A DNA stretch of 64,000 nt from positions 3,286,001 to 3,350,000 of the forward strand of contig NZ_CP114205.1 of NCBI RefSeq assembly GCF_027497495.1, read 5' to 3'. Source of the stretch: Streptomyces tubercidicus. Its GTDB lineage: Bacteria > Actinomycetota > Actinomycetes > Streptomycetales > Streptomycetaceae. Each line of letters opens with the position of its first letter. Position 1 is the stretch's first letter. This document shows positions 18,037 through 28,748 of the stretch, one piece after another. The position numbers were made by a program, and so were the translations under genes. The notes beneath the pieces were generated by a model. The model saw only the letters and a program-made list of their open reading frames with translations. It made no database searches and had not been told where the DNA came from.

Positions 18037-18759
18037 TCAGACCCGCTGAGCGACGGGCAGATCCAGCGCCGCCCGCCACTCCCGAACCGCCGCCGCCTCC
18101 ACCGGCGCCGACCACCCTGCGGGGCGGGCGGCGCCCCCGATGTGGAACGCGTCGAGACCGGCCGCCCGCAACGCCGGCAGATGGCCGAGCCCGAGTCCGC
18201 CGCCTACCAGGATCCGCGGCGCGTACCCGGGCTCGCCCGCCGCCGTACGCGCCTGCTCGGCCAGCAGCGTCGGCAACCCCCGGTCGACCCCCTGCGCGGA
18301 TCCGGCCGTCAGATACGTGTCGAGGCCCGCGCTCCCGGCCGCCCCGGCGAGTTCCTTGCGCAGCGCGTCCCGGTCGGCGGCGCGGTCGATGGCCCGGTGG
18401 AAGGTCCACCGGCAGCCGTCGATCACCTCGGCCAGCGCCGCCACCGCGGCCAGATCCGGCCGCCCGTCCGGGGTGAGAAACCCCAGGACGAACTCCTCGG
18501 CGCCCTCCGCCCGCAGCGCCGCGGCCTCCTCGCAGAGCGCCGCCACCTCACCGGCCGCGAAGCCGTCGGCCGCCCGCAGCATCACCCGCAGCGGAAGGCC
18601 GACGGCCGCCCGGATCGCCGCGAAGGTGGCCCGGGGCGGGGTGAGCCCGTCGGCCGCCATGTCCGTCACCAGCTCCAGACGATCGGCCCCGCCGGCCTCG
18701 GCGGCGACCGCGTCCTGCGGGCCGAGCGCGATCACCTCCAGCAGCGCGCGCTTGCTCAT
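18037..18759 (-). CDS. cutC: CutC family protein
   Basis: 240-residue TIM-barrel protein of the CutC family (PF03932). Family signatures are LEVIALGPQDAVAAEAGGADRLEL, RVMLRAADGF, WTFHRAIDR and ILVGGGLGL. CutC was first linked to copper homeostasis in E. coli, but that role is disputed and the biochemical function is uncertain. ATG 18759 is chosen because the conserved domain begins at once and AAGGAT precedes it; the frame runs upstream without meaningful sequence. A DasR-like site lies 45 nt upstream. Confidence 0.9.
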   Translation of the reverse strand: MSKRALLEVIALGPQDAVAAEAGGADRLELVTDMAADGLTPPRATFAAIRAAVGLPLRVMLRAADGFAAGEVAALCEEAAALRAEGAEEFVLGFLTPDGRPDLAAVAALAEVIDGCRWTFHRAIDRAADRDALRKELAGAAGSAGLDTYLTAGSAQGVDRGLPTLLAEQARTAAGEPGYAPRILVGGGLGLGHLPALRAAGLDAFHIGGAARPAGWSAPVEAAAVREWRAALDLPVAQRV

Positions 18760-18803
18760 ATGACCCAATCCTTCGATGACGGCATGACGGGACGGACCCC
18801 ATG

Positions 18804-18819
18804 ACAGGTCTAGTCCAAT
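18804..18819. promoter_or_regulatory. DasR-like (dre) site upstream of cutC
   Basis: ACAGGTCTAGTCCAAT matches 13 of 16 positions of the DasR operator consensus ASTGGTCTAGACCAST. It is centred ~53 nt before the cutC start, a plausible promoter position. DasR is the GlcNAc-responsive GntR regulator of streptomycetes. Function is inferred from sequence only. Confidence 0.4.
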
Positions 18820-19019
18820 ATCCCAGAGTAAAGGCCACCCGCCCCTACGGGCACCAGCCCACCACCGCCACGCCCGGAATCCGCCCGTACGCCATAGCCG
18901 GCCACTCCCCTGCCGGCCGCGCCACCCGCCGGCCGCCCCCACTGGCAGTCTGCCGCCGCCCTCCGCAAACCTGACCGGCCCTCACCCTCCGCCCCGGAAT
19001 CCGCAGGGCCCGAGGCACA

Positions 19020-19712
19020 ATGGCTCGTATGACCCCCGTGCCCCGTACGGAAGACACCACCGACCCGGCGCCGGAGCTGCGGCAGCGCTGGGCCGACACC
19101 GTCACCGCGGCCCGCGGCACCAAGAACCCCGCGGCCCCCGACCCCGCCCCGTACGCGGACAACCTCCTGTCCCGCTGGCGCGAGCCCCAACGCCGCTACC
19201 ACACCGTCGACCACTTGAACGCGGTCCTGCTCCGCATCGACGAACTGGCCGAGCACGCGGACGACTTGCCCACCGTCCAGTTGGCAGCCTGGTTCCACGA
19301 CGCCGTCTACCGGCCGGACCGCTCCGAGAACGAGGAGCGCAGCGCGGCCCTCGCCGAACGCGCACTGCCCGAGCTGGGCATCGGCGCGGCCCGCACGGCC
19401 GAGGTCGCCCGCCTGGTACGGCTCACGGTCACCCATGACCCGGCGCCCGACGACCCCGACGGCGAGGTGCTCTGCGACGCGGACCTCGCGGTGCTCGCGG
19501 GGTCCCCCGACCAGTACGCCGCCTACGCCGCCGCGGTCCGCGCCGAGTACGCCTTCGTCCCCGACCCCGACTTCACCGCCGGCCGCACCGCCGTCCTCAC
19601 CCAACTCCTCTCCCTCCCCCGCCTCTTCCGCACCCCCCGCGGCTACGACCTCTGGGAACACACCGCCCGCCGCAACCTCAGCACGGAACGGGATCTGCTG
19701 CGGGGGGCATAG
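19020..19712 (+). CDS. HD-domain phosphohydrolase
   Basis: 230 residues, predicted metal-dependent HD superfamily. RRYHTVDHL and WFHDAVY supply the His and His-Asp metal ligands, and LCDADLAVL near residue 158 supplies the later Asp. Substrate unknown; relatives are annotated only as HD-family hydrolases. ATG 19020 has GAGG upstream; ATG 19029 is an alternative. Expressed alone. Confidence 0.8.
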   Translation: MARMTPVPRTEDTTDPAPELRQRWADTVTAARGTKNPAAPDPAPYADNLLSRWREPQRRYHTVDHLNAVLLRIDELAEHADDLPTVQLAAWFHDAVYRPDRSENEERSAALAERALPELGIGAARTAEVARLVRLTVTHDPAPDDPDGEVLCDADLAVLAGSPDQYAAYAAAVRAEYAFVPDPDFTAGRTAVLTQLLSLPRLFRTPRGYDLWEHTARRNLSTERDLLRGA

Positions 19713-19863
19713 GGGGCCGGCCGCCTTGCGGCTTCTATGGTTGCCACGAGGCCGGAGGGGGACGCACCGGGACTCCCCCCTGGCCCCCAGCCGGGAAGCT
19801 CCCCCACGCCAAAAATCGCCCGACCCAGGAATGCAAGCCGTCCTACCGCTGTTAGTAGCTGAT

Positions 19864-21138
19864 ATGCCCGCACAGCACGACCGCGCCCGCCTGCCCATCG
19901 CCGTATACGTCCTCGGCCTGTCCGTCTTTGCTCTCGGCACCTCCGAGTTCATGCTCTCCGGCATCCTCCAGCCCCTCGCCCGCGACCTGAACGTCTCCAT
20001 CCCGCAGGCCGGCCTGCTGGTCTCCGCCTTCGCGATCGGCATGGTGATCGGCGCACCGGTACTGGCCGCGGCAACCCTCCGGCTTCCACGGCGGACGACA
20101 CTGATCGCGCTGCTCGCCGTCTTCGGCCTCGGCCAGGTGGCGGGCGCACTGGCCCCCTCCTACGGCGTGCTGTTCATCTCGCGCATCGTGAGCGCGCTGG
20201 CCTGCGCGGGCTTCTGGGCGGTCGGCGCGGCGGTCGCCGTCTCCCTGGTACCGGTGACCTCGCGGGCCCGCGCCATGGCCGTGATGGTCGGCGGCCTGAG
20301 CATCGCCAACATCGCGGGCGTCCCGGCCGGCGCCCTGCTCGGCCAGCACGCCGGGTGGCGCGCCGCCTTCTGGGCGGTGGCCGGCCTGGCCGCGATCGGC
20401 CTGCTCGGCGTGGTCGCACTGGTGCCGCGTACGGCCGTGCCCACCGGCGAGGACCGCCCGCAGCTGCGCCGTGAGCTGGCCATCTACAAGGACAAGCAGG
20501 TGTGGCTGGCGCTGACCGCCACGGCCCTGAACGGTGCCGCGGTCTTCGCGCTCTTCTCGTACCTCTCGCCGCTGCTGACCGACACCGCCGGCCTCGCGGA
20601 GAGCTGGGTGCCGACGGTGCTCGCGCTCTTCGGCGTCGGCGCGCTGACGGGTACGTTCATCGGCGGCCGAATAGCCGACGCCCACCTCTTCGGGACGCTC
20701 TTTGGCGGCATCGCCGCGTCCACCGCCGTACTGGCCGTCCTGGCGCTGACCGCGCACAGCCCGGCCGCCACCATCGCACTCTCCCTGATGCTCGGGGTGA
20801 CCGCGTTCACCACGGCCCCGGCCCTCAACGCCCGGATGTTCAACGTGGCGAACGCCGCCCCGACGCTGGCCGGTGCGACCACCACCGCCGCGTTCAACAT
20901 CGGCAACACCCTCGGCCCCTGGCTCGGCGGCCTGGCCATCGGCGCGGGCTGGGGCTACCCGTCCGTGGCCTGGACCGGCGCCGCGCTGGCGGCGGGCGCC
21001 GTGATCACCACGGCCTTCGCGTTCCGGCTGCACCGCACCACGAACCACTCCCGGCTGATCGCCTCCTCGGCCACCGCCACCCCCATTGCGAAGGAAACGG
21101 AGACGGCGGACGCGAAGGAGGCGGCGGGGCACCACTGA
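19864..21138 (+). CDS. Cmx/CmrA-type MFS drug exporter
   Basis: 424 residues, twelve predicted membrane helices. Helix 1 (VYVLGLSVFALGTSEFMLSG) and the AGLLVSAFAIGMVIGAPV block closely match the Cmx/CmrA chloramphenicol exporters and their DHA1 relatives. Substrate specificity cannot be assigned from sequence alone. ATG 19864 is the first Met before helix 1; the frame extends far upstream inside the HD gene as antisense-like sequence. There is no drug regulator next to it. Confidence 0.85.
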   Translation: MPAQHDRARLPIAVYVLGLSVFALGTSEFMLSGILQPLARDLNVSIPQAGLLVSAFAIGMVIGAPVLAAATLRLPRRTTLIALLAVFGLGQVAGALAPSYGVLFISRIVSALACAGFWAVGAAVAVSLVPVTSRARAMAVMVGGLSIANIAGVPAGALLGQHAGWRAAFWAVAGLAAIGLLGVVALVPRTAVPTGEDRPQLRRELAIYKDKQVWLALTATALNGAAVFALFSYLSPLLTDTAGLAESWVPTVLALFGVGALTGTFIGGRIADAHLFGTLFGGIAASTAVLAVLALTAHSPAATIALSLMLGVTAFTTAPALNARMFNVANAAPTLAGATTTAAFNIGNTLGPWLGGLAIGAGWGYPSVAWTGAALAAGAVITTAFAFRLHRTTNHSRLIASSATATPIAKETETADAKEAAGHH

Positions 21139-21170
21139 CCCCGCGGGGAGGGCGCCGCGCGCCCGTTCGC

Positions 21171-21713
21171 TCACGCCCCGCCGTCGAACGTCCACCGCGT
21201 CTGGCTGTAGGTCTCACCCCGCCCGAACCCGAACGCCGTGACCGGCTCGACCCGGAAGACCACGGCCCGGTTGCCCTCCCCATAGAACGCGCCGTCGCGG
21301 ACGTCGAAGTGCCAGTCGCTGCCGTACTTCTCGACGTACAGCTCGGCCAGCCCGCGCAGCGTGGTTTCATCACGCACCGGCACCGCCTCGCCCTCGACGA
21401 CCACATCGAGCCCCGCGTGCAGGTCGTTGCCGCCGGCCGTGGACGTCGTCAGCACACAGTGCGTGTTGGCTTCGAGGTTCTTGGCCTTGCGTTCGCCGGG
21501 GCCGGTGCAGAAGTGGAGTGCGCCGTCCGACCAGACGGCGAGCAGCGGGGTGACATGCGGGCGGCCGTCGGCCCGGACGGTGCTGAGCCAGAAGATCTCC
21601 GCCTCGGTCATGCCGCCGACGGCCGCGGGCCAGGCGGTCGCCGTGGCGTCCGCACTGCTGTAGTCCGGGTTGAGGTCGGTGGCCGGTTGTCCGCCCTGTT
21701 CGCTGGCTGACAT
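21171..21713 (-). CDS. Pyridoxamine 5'-phosphate oxidase-like flavoprotein
   Basis: 180 residues with the split-barrel FMN-binding PNPOx fold: FWLSTVRADGRPHVTPLLAVW is the N-terminal strand pair and TYSQTRWTF the C-terminal strand. Relatives bind FMN or F420 and reduce varied substrates; the substrate is not predictable here. AAGGGG lies just before the ATG. Convergent with the exporter gene (32 nt apart). Confidence 0.85.
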   Translation of the reverse strand: MSASEQGGQPATDLNPDYSSADATATAWPAAVGGMTEAEIFWLSTVRADGRPHVTPLLAVWSDGALHFCTGPGERKAKNLEANTHCVLTTSTAGGNDLHAGLDVVVEGEAVPVRDETTLRGLAELYVEKYGSDWHFDVRDGAFYGEGNRAVVFRVEPVTAFGFGRGETYSQTRWTFDGGA

Positions 21714-21779
21714 GACTGTCCCCTTTCGGTGCGGCGCACGGTCAGGCCCATCGTGCGGCGGCCCGCGGCCGGGCCGCCG

Positions 21780-22073
21780 CTACGACGCGCCGCGGCGGGC
21801 CGTACGGGGCGCCGGCCGGTTCTTGGGACGGCGCAGACCGGCGGCGGTCAGCCGGAGCAGCAGCTCCTTGCTGCCGACCTCCACGGCCCCGGCGCGCACC
21901 GCGTCGCCATACCGCTCCGCCGGCAGGTCGTAGTGGTCGCGCTCGAACGCCCGCCGGGGCGCGTCGATCCGCGCCGCGAAGGCGTGCAGTTCGTCGAAGG
22001 AGTGGTCGCTGACCAGATGCGACCACATCCGCCCGTGGCCCGGCCACATGGGCGGATCGATATAGATCGCCAC
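21780..22073 (-). CDS. DUF4031 domain-containing protein
   Basis: 97 residues. The N-terminal AIYIDPPMWPGHGRMWSHLVSD is the DUF4031 signature, in which conserved Asp and His residues suggest a metal-binding enzyme of unknown activity. The start is GTG 22073. It lies 51 nt downstream of the next leftward gene and is probably co-transcribed with it. Confidence 0.85.
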   Translation of the reverse strand: MAIYIDPPMWPGHGRMWSHLVSDHSFDELHAFAARIDAPRRAFERDHYDLPAERYGDAVRAGAVEVGSKELLLRLTAAGLRRPKNRPAPRTARRGAS

Positions 22074-22124
22074 CTCAGCGCTCCGGCCGGATCGCCATGT
22101 CGGCCCGCCGCACCATTAACCACC

Positions 22125-22496
22125 TCAGCCTTCCGCCGGTGCGCCGAGCCGGCCGACCCGGGCCACCGCGACCGCCGTCTTGGGGCAGACCCAGTGCGGA
22201 TCCGTCCCCAACTCCGGTTCGACATCGAGCGCATGGGGGTCCCCCGACTCCGTGCACACGGGGCACAGCGGCCAGCGGCCGTAGCGGTCCAGGAGGGCGT
22301 CCTGGACGTCCTGCGCTATGAGTCCTGCGACGAATGCCGCGCCTTCAGGCCATTGCTCCACCCACCACCGGCGGTGGACCACCGCATCCTCCACGAGCGA
22401 GACGATGTCGGCGTCGGCCACCTTGTCCGCCATCAGGTCGGCGAGCACCAGCGCCCGCGCGGCGTGCAATGCCTGTTCCATCTCCATGTCCCCCAT
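22125..22496 (-). CDS. Conserved hypothetical protein with CxxC
   Basis: 123 residues from ATG 22496 (GTG 22502 also possible). Mostly helical N-terminal half, then WPLCPVCTESGDPHALDVEP and HWVCPKT, which give three Cys and a His able to bind zinc. No named family recognised. Upstream partner of the DUF4031 gene, facing away from the MurR regulator. Confidence 0.65.
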   Translation of the reverse strand: MGDMEMEQALHAARALVLADLMADKVADADIVSLVEDAVVHRRWWVEQWPEGAAFVAGLIAQDVQDALLDRYGRWPLCPVCTESGDPHALDVEPELGTDPHWVCPKTAVAVARVGRLGAPAEG

Positions 22497-22582
22497 TGTC
22501 ACCCGCGCGCCGACCCCCGAGCGGAGTTGTCCACAGCCCGCCGCGGATCATCCGGCTCTGTCCACAGCACTCACAGAGGGTA

Positions 22583-22612
22583 TTGACGCCGAGCGGTCGA
22601 TGAAATTACTTT
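22583..22612 (+). promoter_or_regulatory. Promoter of the MurR/RpiR gene, leaderless
   Basis: TTGACG (22583-22588), 18-nt spacer, TACTTT (22607-22612): an excellent match to the housekeeping promoter. The predicted start point falls at about 22619, the G of the GTG start codon, so the mRNA is probably leaderless; no ribosome binding site is present. Confidence 0.65.
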
Positions 22613-22646
22613 TCAAGCGTGAGTAGCAGCGTGAAGGAAACTTTCA
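22601..22646. promoter_or_regulatory. Paired MurR/RpiR-type operators
   Basis: Two 15-nt palindromes, TGAAATTACTTTTCA (22601-22615) and TGAAGGAAACTTTCA (22632-22646), have centres 31 bp apart, about three helical turns. The first covers the -10 box; the second lies inside codons 5-9. TGAAA-N5-TTTCA is typical of RpiR-family operators. Likely used for self-repression relieved by MurNAc-6-phosphate, by inference from the E. coli MurR system. Confidence 0.55.
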
Positions 22647-23566
22647 AGGACGTGCCCGCCGAGCCCCGGCCGGCACCGGCCCCACCCGCCCCCGCGGCGC
22701 TGGCCGCCAAGGTGCGCACCCTCGCGCCGACGATGACCCGCTCCATGCAGCGAGTCGCGGAGACCGTCGCGAGCGACCCGGCCGGCTGCGCCGCCCTCAC
22801 CGTCACCGGCCTCGCGGAGCGCACGGGCACCAGCGAGGCCACCGTCGTGCGGACCTCCCGGCTGCTCGGCTACCCGGGCTATCGCGATCTGCGACTCGCC
22901 CTCGCCGCGCTCGCCGCCCAGCAGGCGGCCGGCGGCGCGCCCGCGGTGACCGCGGACATAGCGGTCGATGACTCCCTCGTCGATGTCGTCGCGAAGCTGG
23001 CGCAGGAAGAGCAGCAGTGCCTGGCCGACACCGCCGCCGCGCTGGACGTCACCCAGCTCGAAGCCGCCGTCGCCGCGCTCTGCGGGGCCCGCCGTATCGA
23101 TGTGTACGGCATCGGGGCCTCCAACCTCGTCGGCCAGGACCTGGTCCAGAAGCTGCTGCGCATCGGCCTGATCGCGCATGCCCACGCGGACCCCCATCTG
23201 GCGGTGACGAACGCCGTGCAGATGCGCACCGGCGATGTCGCCATCGCCATCACCCACTCCGGGCGGACCACCGATGTCATAGAGCCCCTGCGGGTGGCCT
23301 TCGACCACGGCGCGACGACGATCGCCATCACCGGCCGCCCGGACGGCGAGATCGCCTCGTACGCCGACCACATCCTGACCACGTCCACGGCCCGCGAGAG
23401 CGAGCTGCGCCCGGCCGCGATGTCGTCCCGGACGAGTCAGCTGCTGGTCGTGGACTGCCTGTTCATAGGTGTCGCGCAGCGTACGTACGAGACCGCGGCC
23501 CCCGCGCTGTCCGCCTCATACGAGGCCCTCGCCCACCGCCACTCACCGCGCAACAACCAGCGCTGA
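22619..23566 (+). CDS. MurR/RpiR family transcriptional regulator
   Basis: 315 residues. N-terminal HTH_6 domain (residues ~30-105; LAERTGTSEATVVRTSRLLGYPGYRDL is the recognition region) and a C-terminal SIS sugar-phosphate-binding domain (~130-275; VYGIGASNLVGQDL and AITHSGRTTDVI). Its placement directly before murQ and murP makes it the likely MurNAc-6-phosphate-sensing regulator of MurNAc use. GTG 22619 agrees with a leaderless promoter. Confidence 0.88.
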   Translation: MSSSVKETFKDVPAEPRPAPAPPAPAALAAKVRTLAPTMTRSMQRVAETVASDPAGCAALTVTGLAERTGTSEATVVRTSRLLGYPGYRDLRLALAALAAQQAAGGAPAVTADIAVDDSLVDVVAKLAQEEQQCLADTAAALDVTQLEAAVAALCGARRIDVYGIGASNLVGQDLVQKLLRIGLIAHAHADPHLAVTNAVQMRTGDVAIAITHSGRTTDVIEPLRVAFDHGATTIAITGRPDGEIASYADHILTTSTARESELRPAAMSSRTSQLLVVDCLFIGVAQRTYETAAPALSASYEALAHRHSPRNNQR

Positions 23567-23696
23567 CCTCGCACCGCCCCGCCGTTGTGGGCACGCGTGC
23601 CGCCGGGACGGCGCGGGTGGGCACCACGGCACCCGACGGCGGGGCAGCCACAACGCCACGGCCCCCCACGAGCCCGACGAAGAGAGCCGCCACGCC

Positions 23697-24632
23697 ATGA
23701 CCTCCACCGCCGACCACGCCCATCTGCGCGCCCAGTTGGACACCCTCACCACCGAGGCGTACCGGCCCGAGCTGGCCGAGATCGACCGCCGCTCCACCCT
23801 GGACATCGCCCGCACGATGAATGAGGAGGACGCCACCGTCCCCGCCGCCGTCGCCCGACGGCTCCCGGAGATCGCCGCCGCCATCGACGCCACCGCCGCG
23901 CGGATGGCCCGCGGCGGCCGGCTGATCTACGCCGGTGCCGGCACGGCCGGGCGCCTCGGGGTGCTGGACGCCAGCGAGTGCCCGCCGACCTTCAACACCG
24001 ACCCGTCCGAGGTGCTCGGGCTGATCGCGGGCGGCCCGTCCGCGATGGTCGCCGCCGTCGAGGGCGCCGAGGACAGCACGAAGTTCGCGAGCGAGGATCT
24101 GACCACGATCGGCCTGACCGACCTGGACACCGTCGTCGGTATCTCGGCCTCCGGCCGCACGCCCTATGCGATCGGCGCCGTCGAGCATGCCCGCGCCCTG
24201 GGCGCGCTGACCATCGGCCTGTCCTGCAACGCCGATTCGGCGCTGGCCGCGGCCGCCGAGCACGGTATCGAGATCGTGGTCGGCCCCGAGCTGCTGACCG
24301 GCTCCACCCGGCTCAAGGCGGGCACCGCCCAGAAGCTGGTGCTCAATATGCTCTCGACCATCACCATGATCCGGCTGGGCAAGACCTACGGGAATCTGAT
24401 GGTCGACGTCCGCGCCTCCAACGAAAAGCTGCGGGCCCGCTCGCGCCGTATCGTCGCGCTCGCCACCGGCGCCTCCGACCAGGAGATCGAGACAGCGCTC
24501 CGCAGCACGGACGGCGAGGTGAAGAACGCCATCCTCACCCTCCTCGCCGGAGTCGGCGCCCCCACCGCCGCCCGCCTCCTCGACGCCGCCGACGGCCACC
24601 TCCGCGCCGCCCTCCAGGCCGCCAAGGACTGA
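23697..24632 (+). CDS. murQ: N-acetylmuramic acid 6-phosphate etherase
   Basis: 311 residues. Cleaves the lactyl ether of MurNAc-6-phosphate to give GlcNAc-6-phosphate and D-lactate. It has the family's SIS fold: RLIYAGAGTAGRLGVLDASECPPTF holds the substrate-binding loop and the catalytic Glu of DASECP; SASGRTPYAIGAVEHA is the second SIS motif. The product feeds NagA, encoded ~16 kb away in this window. It lies 130 nt after the regulator. Confidence 0.95.
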   Translation: MTSTADHAHLRAQLDTLTTEAYRPELAEIDRRSTLDIARTMNEEDATVPAAVARRLPEIAAAIDATAARMARGGRLIYAGAGTAGRLGVLDASECPPTFNTDPSEVLGLIAGGPSAMVAAVEGAEDSTKFASEDLTTIGLTDLDTVVGISASGRTPYAIGAVEHARALGALTIGLSCNADSALAAAAEHGIEIVVGPELLTGSTRLKAGTAQKLVLNMLSTITMIRLGKTYGNLMVDVRASNEKLRARSRRIVALATGASDQEIETALRSTDGEVKNAILTLLAGVGAPTAARLLDAADGHLRAALQAAKD

Positions 24633-24722
24633 AGCCCCACCGCCACCCGACCGACCACCACGCCCGTACGGCCCGCCGCCCCGACCCCCTCCCTCATTTG
24701 TCCGCACAGCAAGGCACCGCAT

Positions 24723-26357
24723 ATGTCCGAAGACACGCACCGCGCCACCGCTGCCGCGCTCCTCCCTCTCGTCGGCGGCGCCGGAAACCTCACCTCGATC
24801 GCCCACTGCATGACCCGGCTCCGCCTCGGCATCCAGGACCGCTCCCTGGTCCAGGACGAGGCCCTCAAGGCACTCCCGGCGGTCATGGGCGTGGTCGAGG
24901 ACGACACGTACCAGATCGTGCTGGGCCCCGGGACGGTCGCCCGGGTCACCCCGGAATTCGAGCGCCTGGTGGCAGAGTCCCGCAGCACCCCAACCCCCCA
25001 GGAGCCAGACCCGGCCCCGGAGGCCGCCCCACCACCCCTCAGCCCCACACCCGAAGCCCACGCCGCGACGCCTCCGGCCGCGGAGGCCACCGCACCCACC
25101 CCCACCGCCGACGAGCTGGCCGCCCAAGGTGCCGCCCTCAAGGCCCGGCAGAAGTCCCGGAATGCCACCCCGGTGAAGCTGTTCCTCCGCCGGATCGCCA
25201 ATATCTTCGTCCCGCTGATCCCGGCCCTGATCGGCTGCGGCATCATCGCCGGCCTCAACGGCCTGCTGGCCAACTTCGGTCAACTGCCGTCCGTCGTCCC
25301 CGCGCTCGCCGCCATGGCCTCCGGCTTCATGTCCCTGATCGCCGTCTTCGTGGGCTACAACACCGCCAAGGAATTCGGCGGCACCCCCATCCTCGGCGGC
25401 GCGGTCGCCGCGGTCATCGTCTTCCCCGGCGTCACCCACATCACCGCTTTCGGCCAGCACCTCTCCCCCGGCCAGGGCGGAGTGCTCGGCGCACTGGCCG
25501 CGGCGCTGCTCGCCGTCCAGGTGGAGAAGCGCTGCCGCAAGGCCGTCCCCGAGGCCCTGGACGTCCTGCTCACCCCCACCCTTACGGTCCTGGTCACGGG
25601 CCTGGTCACGCTCTTCGGCCTGATGTACGTCGCGGGCGAGGCCGCCGCCGCCATCGGCACGGGCGCCAACTGGCTGCTGGCCCACGGCGGCGCCTTCGCC
25701 GGTTTCCTCCTGGGCGGCCTCTTCCTCCCCCTGGTGATGCTGGGCCTCCACCAGGCCCTCATCCCCCTGCACACCACCCTCATCGAGCAGCAGGGCTACA
25801 CGGTCCTGCTCCCGATCCTCGCCATGGCCGGAGCGGGCCAGGTCGGCGCCGCGATCGCCGTATACCTCCGCCTCCCCCACAACCGCTCGATCCGCAGAAC
25901 CATCAAGTCCGCCCTCCCCGCAGGCTTCCTGGGCGTCGGCGAACCCCTGATCTACGGCGTCTCCCTCCCCCTGGGCCGCCCCTTCATCACCGCCTGCCTG
26001 GGCGGCGCAGCCGGCGGCGCCTTCGTCGGCCTCTTCAACCAACTCGGCGACGCCGTCGGCTCCACCGCCATCGGCCCCTCCGGCTGGGCCCTGTTCCCCC
26101 TGGTCAAGGGAAACCAGCCACTCGCCACCACCCTGACCGTCTACGCCCTGGGTCTGGCCGTCGGCTACCTCGTCGGCTTCCTCGCCACCTACTTCTTCGG
26201 CCTCAGCAAACAAATGCGGCAGGAACTGAACACAACCCCTGACAGCACCCCCACCGCCGCGCCCCCCGAAACCTCAAAGCCCGCCCCGACATCTACGGGA
26301 ACCCCCACGGAAGTCCCCACCCCACTCAGCACACGGACCGGCCTGAAAACACCCTGA
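24723..26357 (+). CDS. murP: PTS EIIBC transporter, probably MurNAc-specific
   Basis: 544 residues. EIIB at 1-85 with phospho-Cys29 in SIAHCMTRLRL, then an unusually long Ala/Pro-rich linker (~85-140), then EIIC with about ten helices and the GVGEPLIYGV substrate motif. No EIIA domain, so it must borrow an EIIA-Glc-type (Crr) protein encoded elsewhere, as E. coli MurP does. Placement after murQ supports MurNAc import and phosphorylation; a GlcNAc-type sugar cannot be excluded. It starts 90 nt after murQ. Confidence 0.85.
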   Translation: MSEDTHRATAAALLPLVGGAGNLTSIAHCMTRLRLGIQDRSLVQDEALKALPAVMGVVEDDTYQIVLGPGTVARVTPEFERLVAESRSTPTPQEPDPAPEAAPPPLSPTPEAHAATPPAAEATAPTPTADELAAQGAALKARQKSRNATPVKLFLRRIANIFVPLIPALIGCGIIAGLNGLLANFGQLPSVVPALAAMASGFMSLIAVFVGYNTAKEFGGTPILGGAVAAVIVFPGVTHITAFGQHLSPGQGGVLGALAAALLAVQVEKRCRKAVPEALDVLLTPTLTVLVTGLVTLFGLMYVAGEAAAAIGTGANWLLAHGGAFAGFLLGGLFLPLVMLGLHQALIPLHTTLIEQQGYTVLLPILAMAGAGQVGAAIAVYLRLPHNRSIRRTIKSALPAGFLGVGEPLIYGVSLPLGRPFITACLGGAAGGAFVGLFNQLGDAVGSTAIGPSGWALFPLVKGNQPLATTLTVYALGLAVGYLVGFLATYFFGLSKQMRQELNTTPDSTPTAAPPETSKPAPTSTGTPTEVPTPLSTRTGLKTP

Positions 26358-26595
26358 ATTCAACGGCGACGACGACAACAGCGACACCGCCGACGACCTG
26401 CAACAACCGCAACAACTCACCAGTGCACAACAAAGTCCGAATATCCCCTTCCCCACAACCTTGCCGCCGACCTCCCCCGCCGACCTGGAATCAAGTTCTC
26501 CACTTCAGAAGCCTCAACAACACCACCCGACAACACCCGCCCCAAAGAAGCCTTTACGGCGAAGCAACCCCTCCCCGTCAGTGGCACAAAAACGC

Positions 26596-26636
26596 CGCCG
26601 GGGCGGCACCCCCTCAAAGAGGGTGCCGCCCCGGCG
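26596..26636 (-). terminator. groEL2 rho-independent terminator
   Basis: Perfect 16-bp arms (26596-26611 with 26621-26636). On the minus strand the stem is followed after three bases by five T residues (26592-26588). It ends the leftward groEL2 transcript. The gap 26358-26684 between murP and groEL2 otherwise shows no gene. Confidence 0.85.
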
Positions 26637-26684
26637 AACAGATGGACGCGCGATCCGGGAGGATCAGCGGTCTGATCCAGGGGA

Positions 26685-28538
<1,854 letters not shown>

Positions 28539-28687
28539 CCGCCCGAGCGGGCGTCGTTGAGGGGAGGCGGTCGGGCGACGGGCGGGCGCAAGGCGGCTTC
28601 GAAGATGCCGCCGATAGGAGTGGTGGCCGGGTGACGCGTGGAGCGCACCCGCCCCGCACCCCGCTACCCCGTCCGCACGGCAGACAG

Positions 28688-28726
28688 CCGAAGGCCCGTA
28701 CCCCCGTCAGGGGTACGGGCCTTCGG
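28688..28726 (-). terminator. Terminator of the cspA-like gene
   Basis: Perfect 17-bp arms (28688-28704 with 28710-28726) and a 5-nt loop, 22 bp beyond the stop of the leftward cold-shock gene. No T-tract. Confidence 0.75.
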
Positions 28727-28748
28727 CACGCAGTTGTCGGTCGGCGCC

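Noticed and set aside
19864..21138. Assignment of the exporter as a chloramphenicol resistance gene
   Set aside because: Family resemblance is good, but substrate cannot be inferred from sequence and no resistance context is present.
23463..26213. A 916-codon minus-strand frame across murQ and murP
   Set aside because: Acidic/Gly-rich antisense sequence without domain features, opposite two well-recognised genes.
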